In this document: positions 1 through 6,392 of the stretch, piece by piece | How positions within the stretch are numbered: position 1 is the stretch's first letter | How the letters are laid out: each line of letters starts with the position of its first letter | From: Bacteroidia bacterium | Lineage (GTDB): Bacteria; Bacteroidota; Bacteroidia; Bacteroidales; Prolixibacteraceae | Direction of reading: 5' to 3' | Assembly (NCBI GenBank): GCA_025358395.1 | Contig: JANYJT010000125.1 | Coordinates: 1 to 6,392, forward strand | Length of the DNA: 6,392 bases | Made by a program: the position numbers and the translations under genes | The notes under the pieces: model-generated | What the model was told of the DNA's origin: nothing | The model's input: only the letters and a program-made list of their open reading frames with translations | The model's database searches: none

Positions 1-564
1 TTTAAAAGTGGCAACCCAGGAAGCCCACCAGCCATCGCCTGCACCTGGAGTTACAGATGCTTTTCCGGTTCCGACAGTCAGGTTGCTGTTTCCACCATTG
101 AAGGTAGTAATGATGTAAGACCATCCTTCGGCAGGTTCGTCCACATTATAAGTTCCAACAAAAGCATTGGTAGGATCATAGATCGTAAAACTCCAGGTAG
201 GGCTATACGTCATTACTCCATGGGGATCTTTCATGGTAACATGCCAGTAATAGGTCACACCAGCTGCAACAGTAACTGTAAGCGTATTGCCCGTAACGCC
301 GGCTTTGAAGAGAGCCGGTTTGGCATCAGTTCCAAAATAGACATCGCCAGTTGGCGTATAACCATCCTTGCTGGTAGAAGCCCACTTCAGATCTATAGTG
401 GTACCGGTAATCTTAACCGTAGTACCATCTACAGGCGCTGAAACTGCGGGTGTAGAGAAGGCATTGTAGATCGTAAATGAGCCTTCGTCTTTGGTACAAC
501 TTTGCAATGCAAATATGCTGAATAGAACAGGCAGCATCGCAGCTATAAAATTTTTTCTTTTCAT
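1..564 (-). CDS. Surface lipoprotein with fibronectin-III-like domain, 3' end cut off by the window
   Basis: The reading frame is open from an ATG at 562-564 to the window edge without a stop, giving the first 188 residues of a longer protein. Residues 1-22 are a lipoprotein signal peptide (basic KRK, hydrophobic core, ALQSC), with the lipid-bearing Cys at 23 followed by TKDEG, an acidic tract of the kind that sends Bacteroidota lipoproteins to the cell surface. Residues about 34-130 look like a fibronectin type III/Ig-like domain (PVDGT start, DLKW, VYFGT, TYYWHV, KDPHG, WSFT end). From about 134 a second domain begins with FVGTYNVDEPAEGW and contains an aromatic cluster, W179, W180 and W183. 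This part resembles C-terminal beta domains of SusCD-linked lipoproteins, but I cannot name the family. The gene lies 44 bases after the DUF1735-type gene and is probably in the same operon. I infer an accessory ligand-binding role. A SusE-like protein is an alternative, and a catalytic domain further on cannot be excluded. Confidence 0.85.
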   Translation of the reverse strand, partial: MKRKNFIAAMLPVLFSIFALQSCTKDEGSFTIYNAFSTPAVSAPVDGTTVKITGTTIDLKWASTSKDGYTPTGDVYFGTDAKPALFKAGVTGNTLTVTVAAGVTYYWHVTMKDPHGVMTYSPTWSFTIYDPTNAFVGTYNVDEPAEGWSYIITTFNGGNSNLTVGTGKASVTPGAGDGWWASWVATFK

Positions 565-608
565 ATTTCTTATTGTAATTAACAATTAATTGAATTCATC
601 AAATATGA

Positions 609-1529
609 TTATAACCGCGTATTCACTTCATACATGATACGATTACCCGCAGAGCTGTTGTAATAGCAATTCAAAACAAATTGCTTTTTAACAGGATTAT
701 AATAATTAATCGTAGTATCTGCAGGTTTCAGGGTTGGATCACCTGTCCAGACATCAAACATACCGCCTACAGAAGAACCAGTTGTCGGATCGATCGGAGT
801 AGCAATCACCTTATAGCAGGTAACACCACCAACAACAACAGTATTGGTGGTTACTTCAATGGTAATATCATAAGATCCATAGTTGCCGAAACCATTTTTA
901 CGGACTGTTTTACAGTCCTGTGTATTGAAGGCTTGGGTCGCATCCACCGGTTCAGTAGCATTACCGGGACGAATACGATATCCAACCGTATGATAGTCAC
1001 CGGCATAAGGATTAGATATTGGCAGCGCCATTAAATAGGACTTCATATTGCCCCCAATGGTGATGTCCTTGCCTGAGGCTGTTTTGGCAGAAGAAATTGA
1101 AATGGCTGCCATGTAATTATCGCAGGCATTCAAAGTCTCAGCGCCCCAAACCTTACCTGATGCATTACCATTTCTTGTACCGGCCTTGATCACAATTGAG
1201 GTAGTAGTCATGGAAACTGTCGGGTAGGATTTGTAGCTTTTACCTGTCCTTGCGTTGTATGCTGTGACGGCAGCAGGATCAATAATAAAAGTAACCGTGA
1301 TGTCTTCAGTTGGAAGTGCATCGGTTGCAATATTGACTAAAAATGTGAAAGGAACTTCGCCTGCCACAGGCTTCAACGCCATGGATTGAACGGTATTTGC
1401 AGGAATTGTGGCATACACTTTGCCCGCAAGATCATCAACCCAGTAATCACTCATGTTGTCTTTCAGGCAGGAATTGAGAAGAAAGATCCCGGCCAGAAAG
1501 GAGAGTGTCATGATAACTTTATTTTTCAT
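609..1529 (-). CDS. DUF1735/DUF4361-type SusCD-associated lipoprotein
   Basis: This is a complete 306-residue protein. Residues 1-20 form a lipoprotein signal peptide ending FLLNSC; Cys21 is the predicted lipidation site and is followed by LKDN. Residues about 36-150 match the pattern of the BT_3987-like N-terminal domain (DUF1735): a beta-sandwich style stretch, then AVTAYNARTGKSY (87-99) and a proline, the usual 'YN..NG..Y..P' element. Residues about 172-306 start NPYAGDY and end GNRIMYEVNTRL, as in DUF4361-type C-terminal domains, where an Arg-rich final strand is typical. Such proteins are encoded beside SusC/SusD pairs and several are surface ligand-binding proteins; the ligand here is unknown. 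Four cysteines besides Cys21 (136, 206, 238, 288) could form disulfides. The ATG at 1527-1529 gives the signal peptide directly. The gene starts 34 bases after the SusD stop and has no Shine-Dalgarno site, only an A/T-rich stretch. Domain names are from memory of motifs, not from a search. Confidence 0.9.
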   Translation of the reverse strand: MKNKVIMTLSFLAGIFLLNSCLKDNMSDYWVDDLAGKVYATIPANTVQSMALKPVAGEVPFTFLVNIATDALPTEDITVTFIIDPAAVTAYNARTGKSYKSYPTVSMTTTSIVIKAGTRNGNASGKVWGAETLNACDNYMAAISISSAKTASGKDITIGGNMKSYLMALPISNPYAGDYHTVGYRIRPGNATEPVDATQAFNTQDCKTVRKNGFGNYGSYDITIEVTTNTVVVGGVTCYKVIATPIDPTTGSSVGGMFDVWTGDPTLKPADTTINYYNPVKKQFVLNCYYNSSAGNRIMYEVNTRL

Positions 1530-1563
1530 ACTAGAATTTTTAAAATTTTTAAACGATCAAACA
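1530..1563. repeat. Intergenic gap with 9-bp tandem repeat between susD-like and DUF1735-type genes
   Basis: The 34-base gap contains two perfect head-to-tail copies of ATTTTTAAA at 1536-1553 on the plus strand. The copies are nearly self-complementary, so on the mRNA strand they form an A/U-only stretch just upstream of the DUF1735-type start codon. An unstructured A-rich region before the start is common in Bacteroidota, which rarely use Shine-Dalgarno pairing. This stretch may simply provide such a region. The repeat is directly visible; any function is inference. Confidence 0.6.
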
Positions 1564-3081
1564 TTATCGGTTCTGCCAGAATATCTTGGACGTAAAGGCA
1601 TTGATCGTGCCAACAGCAACGGCATTGTCATTGTTGTAGTCGATCTCCCTTTGCGGTATCGGCAGGCGAACCGGAGGGGTAGCATTCAGTTTTCCAGGAT
1701 CCTCGCTGAAATGGAGGAATACTGGCTGACCAGACCTTCTGTAATCTGTCCAGATTTCAATCGGAGCAACACCATTCAAAGATACCCATTTCTGGTTCAG
1801 GATCAGGTTGATCTTGTTGGAAGCCAGATCGTAGTTTACGTTGGATTTATCTGAAATCGTGTAGGCAGCAGCGGCTGCACTTGTTAATCCCATATAAAGG
1901 AATGACTGGGTCATGGCGGAATTGTACAACGCTTTTCCTGTAGAACCAGTGATATAGCCTCTTTCAGTAGCTTCTGCCTGTACAAACAAACTTTCGAAAT
2001 CAGTCAGCAGCGGAGCGGATTTGTTATAGGTTCCAATCATGTACCCCGGATCGCCTTTGAGGAATCCCAGTTTGGATGTGTTGCCAACTGCAAGCGGCGG
2101 AGCAGCCTGTCCAAGGAAGTTACCTGCGAAAAGAGTACCGCTGACTGGGAGAAAATAGCGTCCTATACGGGGATCAGCATTGGAGTTCATAAAGTCGCAT
2201 GCGTCCCTTCCGGCATTATAGTATGTTACACCCTGGGCACCTTGTGTACCTGAAGCAGTGTAAAACCTATCGTAGAAAGGATTCATTTTTCCGGTAGATT
2301 CTAAATATCCAGGATTAACCAATGCGCCTTCGCCTGCACCAAGAAAACCAACTGAAGCTGTAGTGGCTATAGCAGACTTGATGTAGGTATCACGACCCGA
2401 CATTCCGGACTGGTGAACCAGCATTCTCAGCTTGATGGTATTGGCAAATTTTGCCCACTTAGTCATATTACCCGCGAACATGATGTCACTGCTTCCCGTT
2501 ACAGCGTTGGCATTGGCAGGAGCATTCAGGATCAGTTTGATGGCCGCATCCAGTTTTAATACAAGATCTTCATAAATAGCCTGTTGCTTGTCGAACTTGG
2601 GTTTCAGAATACCTTCACTTGTTTTGAATGCCTCGGAGTATGGCACATCACCAAAACAATCTACCAGATTTTGAAACTGGTAAGCCTGCAGGATCATGGC
2701 AGCGGCCAGGTAATAACAATCCAATGGATCAGTTGCTGCTTTCTGCATCTCACTAATGTTCGAACCATAGATATAACTGTTGTTATAAATAGCCTGGTAA
2801 CTGCTGTTCAATAAATTGTACTGAACGAGGTTGGAAGGTTGACTCCAGGTTGTACCTACGGACCACAAACCATACCACAGATAAGCAAATTCAATGTTAC
2901 CAGGAGTGTTCATATTAGCGGCGACGTTGTTTAACGCGGCAGGCAGCAAAAGTTTGGGTGGCACCGCGGAGGCATTGTTCGGATTTTTCTCGTTGACATT
3001 TAGAAAATCAGAACAGGAACTACCAAAGAGCACCAGCGAAACTAACAGTGTTAATATTTTCTTATTCATATTCATTGTCAT
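1564..3081 (-). CDS. SusD/RagB-family nutrient-binding outer-membrane lipoprotein (SusD-like_2 type)
   Basis: This is a 505-residue protein, a normal length for the family. SusD proteins are surface lipoproteins that sit on the SusC barrel as a hinged lid and bind the nutrient before import. The N-terminus is a lipoprotein signal peptide ending LFGSSC, with Cys23 followed by SDFL. Motifs seen in order are a TPR-like helical region with GDVPYSEAF (144-152), WAKFANTIKLRM (209-220), ADPR (302-305), ESLFVQAEATERGY (363-376), ILNQKWVSL (427-435), WTDYRRSGQP (444-453) and RLPIPQREIDYN (472-483). The C-terminal set is characteristic of the SusD-like_2 branch (PF12771) rather than of classical starch SusD. 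Three in-frame ATGs lie within 15 bases (codons 1, 3 and 5). The first is 7 bases after the SusC stop; the third gives the more usual MNKKIL start, so the true start may be at 3069. The close spacing suggests translational coupling with susC. An alanine run (402-407) lies in a probable loop. Confidence 0.95.
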   Translation of the reverse strand: MTMNMNKKILTLLVSLVLFGSSCSDFLNVNEKNPNNASAVPPKLLLPAALNNVAANMNTPGNIEFAYLWYGLWSVGTTWSQPSNLVQYNLLNSSYQAIYNNSYIYGSNISEMQKAATDPLDCYYLAAAMILQAYQFQNLVDCFGDVPYSEAFKTSEGILKPKFDKQQAIYEDLVLKLDAAIKLILNAPANANAVTGSSDIMFAGNMTKWAKFANTIKLRMLVHQSGMSGRDTYIKSAIATTASVGFLGAGEGALVNPGYLESTGKMNPFYDRFYTASGTQGAQGVTYYNAGRDACDFMNSNADPRIGRYFLPVSGTLFAGNFLGQAAPPLAVGNTSKLGFLKGDPGYMIGTYNKSAPLLTDFESLFVQAEATERGYITGSTGKALYNSAMTQSFLYMGLTSAAAAAYTISDKSNVNYDLASNKINLILNQKWVSLNGVAPIEIWTDYRRSGQPVFLHFSEDPGKLNATPPVRLPIPQREIDYNNDNAVAVGTINAFTSKIFWQNR

Positions 3082-3088
3082 TTTAATG

Positions 3089-6000
3089 TTAGAAAGTAAG
3101 TTTTACACTAAAACCATAGACTCTCGTAGGAGGGGTCTGGTCTTCCGTGGTATAACCAACGGCATTACTGGTAGTGGCGGAGTTGTTGAACTCAGGGTCT
3201 GTGTAGATGTTGGCCTTTGGACGAAGCATCAGCAGGTTCCTTCCCAAAAGGGCAACCTGGGCAGCCTGGATGGCATTGCCTCCAAACAGTTTCTTTACAG
3301 GCACATCATAGGAAAGGGCAACCTCTCTCAGTTTCCAGAAAGCAGCACTTGTAGTGTAACCTCTGTTCGTTGTGTGGTAGTCCGAATTCACCCAGAATGG
3401 TCTTCCTGTATTGGCAACCAAAGCAGTGGTGTTCGGGGTATAAACGCCCGGAGATGTTTCAAGCACTGATCCGGGGATAATGAATGACTGACGTCCGTTC
3501 ATGGCAGAGTGCTCTGAAACGCCTGTAAAGTCGAGTGCATTACCAACAGCGTTCACGATGACGTTGCCACCTCTGTATTCCGCGGTAGCGGAAAGACGGA
3601 AACCTTTGTAGTTCACATCGGTTGAGATACCCAGAATATGGTTCGGGTTACCATGACCGGCATTGACAAGGGCGGTTTGCTTGGTTGGCAGACCAGTTAC
3701 TGGATCGACGATGATATTTCCGTTAGGATCTCTTTTTACATCGGTTACCTTGATGGAAGGGAACTGCTGGCCAACAATCGCGTAGGATGCACTGGTGTTG
3801 GTTCCGTCACTTACTCCGAGTTCGTTCAAAGTACCAGGTAATATGGAGATTACTTCAGAAGTCATGTAAGAATAGGCAACAGAAGCATTCCAGGTCACCT
3901 GACCAAGATTCAAAAGCGGTGTGAATTTAAGGTCAAGTTCCAAACCCTTGTTGTCCATTTCACCTGCGTTGATCAGCGCGCTGTAGTAACCGGTAGAAGC
4001 GGAAAGAGTGGCAGGAATAGTCTGGTCAAATGTTTTGGATTGATAGACGTTGGCTTCCAAATGGATCTTGTTTTTCAGGAAGCTCAATTCCGCACCAATC
4101 TCCACCTCCTTGGTGGTTTCAGGTTTCAGCTTAGGATTGCTCAGAGTTGTGCTTAATGCAAAACCGGCATTGGATCCATATGGGAAACCTGCGGCTGTAG
4201 AGTAGGAAGGCAGTGTTCCATACCAGTCACTTAATGAAACTTGACCTGTTCTTGAAAAACCTCCGCGGATTTTCGCAAATGAGAGGACCTTGTTGTCAAT
4301 GATGGATGGGAACATCTGGGAAAGAATCAAACTGGCGTCAACTGCAGGATAGAAGAAAGAGCGATTTTCTTTGGCCAACCTGGAGTCCCAGTCATTACGG
4401 CCGGACAGGTGAAGGAAAGCATAATCCTTGTATCCAATTGTAGCGTCTCCAAACAGACCAACAGAGGCGCGTTTCTGGGTAGACTGGCTAACTGTGGGTT
4501 CACCAATCCGGTTGCTGATGTTATACAATCCGGGAATCACCAATCCTCCGTCAGCAGCGTCGTAAATTGTTTCGTACTGTTGGGAATAAAGTGAGTTGCC
4601 CAAAATCAATTTCACCGTGAAATCGTTGAATTTCTTGTCGGCAGTAACCAAAAAGTCGTTGGTAAGGATCATTGTATTGCGCATCTGATCGCTTGACCAG
4701 GCTTTGTATGGTGAAGCAACACCCATGTGACTCTGGCTCCAGGGATCCGCTATGGAATAAGCGTTGTAAATGGCCTCGTCCCTGTAATTGTGGTTGTTGA
4801 TGCCGTTGTAAACGATACCCGTACGGTTGCTGATCTCCAGCCATTTTGTAGGCTTCAGTGAAAGATTGACGGATCCCATTACATCGTTGCGCATCTGGTT
4901 GTTGCGGGCATGTTTGATCTGCCAGTAAGGGTTCGGATAATACGCATTGAAATAACCGTCCAGTGTGGCAAAAGGATTGTTTACAATGTCTTTATAGGCA
5001 GTGATTGGTACTTCAGGAGGTGTATTAAGTACGTTCCAATATACACCACGTTGCTGGAACATGTCGCCACCTGATGTGCTGGTTTTGGTTCGGGTAAAGC
5101 TGAGTGAATATTCAGCGCTGAAGATACCGTAATTACGACCTGCTGCCATGCGGGCGCCTGTTCTTCTGTTGGTATCGTCAGGAATGGTACCAGTACTGTT
5201 GACATCCTGAGCGGAGAGATAGAAATGACCTTTGTCATCACCACCCGAAACAGAAATGTCATTCTGAAGTGTAATACCCGTATTGAAGAAATTTTTCTTC
5301 TGGTTAGGCACAGCGCTGTAAGGAATCATCTGGTAAGAACCATCCACCAGTTTACCGCCCAGTATTACCATCTGACCATTGAATTCAGGACCAAAAGTCT
5401 GGTTCTCATAAGTGGTATGAGGGTCTGTGTTCCTTCCGTCTCCAACCCAGAATGTGTAGTTTGGATCAGAATTGCTTGGTGTCTCACTGGAACCGCCGCC
5501 GAAACGGGTTTGAAGGTTAGGCAAATAGGAGATCTGTTCGAAAGTGGTGATGTTGCTGATTTTAACAGTCAGTTTACCCTTGTCACCTTTTTTGGTCGTG
5601 ACGATCATCACACCGTTCGAAGCATCGTTTCCATAAAGGGCAGCGGCAGAAGCGCCCTTCAAAACGTTCACATCAGCGATATCGTTCGGGTTGATGGAGT
5701 TCAGATAAGTTGCACTGACAGGTACACCGTCCAAAACTACCAATGCCTGGTTAGTGGCAAGAAAGTGACGGTTACCACGAAGGGTGATTTTGGTATCCGG
5801 ATTAACACCGTTGTTGATGGTGTTGATTTGTAAACCGGATACTTTAGCTGCCATACCATTCATCACGTTGGAGGCACCTGCGGAGGTGAGTTCCTGGTTG
5901 TCAACCTTTGCCGTTGCAACCCCCATCTCTTTTGGTTTTCTTTTGATACCCATTGCAGTTACAATTACTTCGTCAACACTTACATTCTCAGCTTGCATAA

Positions 6001-6283
6001 CTATCTTATAATTGCTGGCAGACGTAAGAGTCACTTCAGTAGAAGCCATCCCAACAAAAGATACTGAAAGTGCCTTGGCACTCTGTGGTACTTTGAGGGT
6101 AAACTTACCTTCCATGTCGGTAATAGTCCCAAGCGTTGATCCCTTCACAACGACCGAAACCCCCGGTATAGAGGTGCCGTCATCGCCGGAAGTCACAATA
6201 CCCGTTATTTGACGGGTTTGCGCGAAGACAACTTGTAATCCTATAAAGCCCAGGAATACAAGCAACAGCGAAATTTTTCTCAT
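3089..6283 (-). CDS. SusC/RagA-family TonB-linked outer-membrane transporter
   Basis: This 1064-residue protein imports a nutrient across the outer membrane using energy from TonB-ExbBD and works with the SusD-like protein encoded next. Residues 1-21 are a signal peptide, with cleavage likely after VFA and before Q22. Residues about 25-98 are a carboxypeptidase-regulatory-like beta-sandwich domain (RQITGIVT, IPGVSVVVKGS, DMEGKFTL). DEVIVTA (104-110) is the TonB-box-like segment. The plug spans about 115-235 and contains the SusC signature (VVLDGVPV, NDIADVNVLKGASAAALYG, ASNGVMIVTTKKG). The rest is the barrel, with GRNLL (1014-1018), YTDPE (1027-1031) and a terminal aromatic strand ending KLTF. 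There is no STN domain between signal peptide and regulatory domain. I chose the ATG at 6281-6283 because it begins a clean signal peptide; the frame stays open upstream to 6379, but those 32 residues (with Cys and polar residues) are not signal-like and overlap the promoter region. The substrate cannot be deduced. Confidence 0.97.
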   Translation of the reverse strand: MRKISLLLVFLGFIGLQVVFAQTRQITGIVTSGDDGTSIPGVSVVVKGSTLGTITDMEGKFTLKVPQSAKALSVSFVGMASTEVTLTSASNYKIVMQAENVSVDEVIVTAMGIKRKPKEMGVATAKVDNQELTSAGASNVMNGMAAKVSGLQINTINNGVNPDTKITLRGNRHFLATNQALVVLDGVPVSATYLNSINPNDIADVNVLKGASAAALYGNDASNGVMIVTTKKGDKGKLTVKISNITTFEQISYLPNLQTRFGGGSSETPSNSDPNYTFWVGDGRNTDPHTTYENQTFGPEFNGQMVILGGKLVDGSYQMIPYSAVPNQKKNFFNTGITLQNDISVSGGDDKGHFYLSAQDVNSTGTIPDDTNRRTGARMAAGRNYGIFSAEYSLSFTRTKTSTSGGDMFQQRGVYWNVLNTPPEVPITAYKDIVNNPFATLDGYFNAYYPNPYWQIKHARNNQMRNDVMGSVNLSLKPTKWLEISNRTGIVYNGINNHNYRDEAIYNAYSIADPWSQSHMGVASPYKAWSSDQMRNTMILTNDFLVTADKKFNDFTVKLILGNSLYSQQYETIYDAADGGLVIPGLYNISNRIGEPTVSQSTQKRASVGLFGDATIGYKDYAFLHLSGRNDWDSRLAKENRSFFYPAVDASLILSQMFPSIIDNKVLSFAKIRGGFSRTGQVSLSDWYGTLPSYSTAAGFPYGSNAGFALSTTLSNPKLKPETTKEVEIGAELSFLKNKIHLEANVYQSKTFDQTIPATLSASTGYYSALINAGEMDNKGLELDLKFTPLLNLGQVTWNASVAYSYMTSEVISILPGTLNELGVSDGTNTSASYAIVGQQFPSIKVTDVKRDPNGNIIVDPVTGLPTKQTALVNAGHGNPNHILGISTDVNYKGFRLSATAEYRGGNVIVNAVGNALDFTGVSEHSAMNGRQSFIIPGSVLETSPGVYTPNTTALVANTGRPFWVNSDYHTTNRGYTTSAAFWKLREVALSYDVPVKKLFGGNAIQAAQVALLGRNLLMLRPKANIYTDPEFNNSATTSNAVGYTTEDQTPPTRVYGFSVKLTF

Positions 6284-6304
6284 AGACAAATTTTTAGCGT
6301 TAAA

Positions 6305-6341
6305 CAAAATTGAACTGTAATATAGTTTAGTAATACAAAAA
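6305..6341 (-). promoter_or_regulatory. Candidate Bacteroidota-type promoter for the operon
   Basis: Read on the minus strand, TTTTTG (6341-6336) is followed after 23 bases by CAATTTTG (6312-6305). The second element matches seven of eight positions of the Bacteroidota -7 consensus TAnnTTTG, and the first fits the -33 TTTG/TTG element. The spacing is at the long end of the known 17-23 range. A transcript would start about 15-20 bases before the SusC ATG, giving a short leader. The region is very AT-rich, so chance matches are easy. CAATTTTG also occurs at 6375-6368, so an alternative start further upstream is possible. Confidence 0.35.
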
Positions 6342-6347
6342 TTATCA

Positions 6348-6359
6348 TTCGTTTTCGAA
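6348..6359. repeat. Small inverted repeat upstream of the susC-like gene
   Basis: TTCG and CGAA flank TTTT on the plus strand, a 4-bp inverted repeat with a 4-base centre, the most GC-containing element of the otherwise A/T leader. It lies immediately upstream of the proposed -33 element. The stem is too short to act as a terminator. It could be part of an operator or the tail of an upstream structure, but evidence is weak. Confidence 0.25.
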
Positions 6360-6368
6360 CAATTTATC

Positions 6369-6383
6369 AAAATTGTCAATTTT
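6369..6383. repeat. 15-bp hyphenated palindrome upstream of the susC-like gene
   Basis: The plus strand reads AAAATTG-T-CAATTTT, two perfect 7-base inverted arms around one base. It lies 86 bases upstream of the SusC start and just upstream of the candidate promoter. This size and symmetry would suit a dimeric DNA-binding regulator. The composition is almost pure A/T, so it may also be accidental. No regulator gene lies in the window to pair it with. Confidence 0.4.
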
Positions 6384-6392
6384 TCAATTAAA

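Noticed and set aside
583..592. A 10-bp perfect palindrome CAATTAATTG in the gap between the two lipoprotein genes.
   Set aside because: The gap (565-608) is almost pure A/T, where short palindromes are expected by chance. There is no GC stem with a U-run, so it is not a terminator.
2894..3469. A 191-codon plus-strand open frame across the susC-susD junction.
   Set aside because: It is antisense to two strongly supported genes, and its product shows no family motif or consistent domain.
4551..5262. Two minus-strand open frames of 97 and 93 codons in another frame within the SusC-like gene.
   Set aside because: They lie wholly inside the conserved barrel coding frame, have low-complexity shadow-like translations, and show no sign of independent initiation.
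5225..5833. A 202-codon plus-strand open frame inside the SusC-like gene.
   Set aside because: It is antisense to the conserved plug and early barrel. The translation shows no recognisable domain and the frame is explained by codon bias on the coding strand.
6284..6379. A 32-residue N-terminal extension of the SusC-like protein from an ATG at 6379.
   Set aside because: The extension is polar with two cysteines and would bury the clear signal peptide beginning MRKIS. It also overlaps the very AT-rich leader with the candidate promoter.
1..6392. CRISPR array, tRNA/rRNA gene, insertion sequence, phage or toxin-antitoxin module.
   Set aside because: No spaced direct repeats, RNA gene signatures, transposase motifs or terminal inverted repeats were seen. 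Nearly all of the window is taken up by the four operon genes.

Overview
The window carries one leftward (minus-strand) operon of a Bacteroidota bacterium. It encodes a SusC/SusD-type outer-membrane nutrient importer followed by two surface lipoproteins. The phylum call rests on the SusC–SusD pair, the DUF1735-type lipoprotein, the lipobox signal peptides, the absence of clear Shine-Dalgarno sites, and AT-rich gaps between genes of moderate GC. Protein style suggests an environmental Bacteroidales or Cytophagales-like lineage, but the genus cannot be resolved from this sequence.

Layout, in transcription order from right to left. An AT-rich leader (6284-6392) holds a candidate Bacteroidota-type promoter and two small inverted repeats. 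Next come a 1064-residue SusC/RagA TonB-dependent transporter (6283-3089), a 505-residue SusD/RagB-type lipoprotein of the SusD-like_2 kind (3081-1564), a 306-residue DUF1735/DUF4361-type lipoprotein (1529-609), and the first 188 residues of a fibronectin-III-containing lipoprotein (564-1), which runs off the left edge. Gaps are 7, 34 and 44 bases. No terminator or internal promoter is evident, so the genes are probably co-transcribed and the operon continues beyond the window.

By family knowledge, SusC forms the 22-strand barrel that is energised by TonB, SusD is the lid that captures ligand over the barrel, and the two extra lipoproteins are candidate accessory ligand-binding subunits on the cell surface. 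No glycoside hydrolase, peptidase, sigma/anti-sigma pair or hybrid two-component system lies inside the window, so the substrate (glycan or peptide) is not determined. SusC has no N-terminal STN signalling domain, which argues against control by a FecI/FecR-like cascade acting through this transporter.

This is a recognisable nutrient-uptake locus rather than a new system. The points most worth checking are the identity of the fourth, truncated lipoprotein and whether the four products form one complex, as known for some Bacteroides SusCD systems with two extra lipoproteins.
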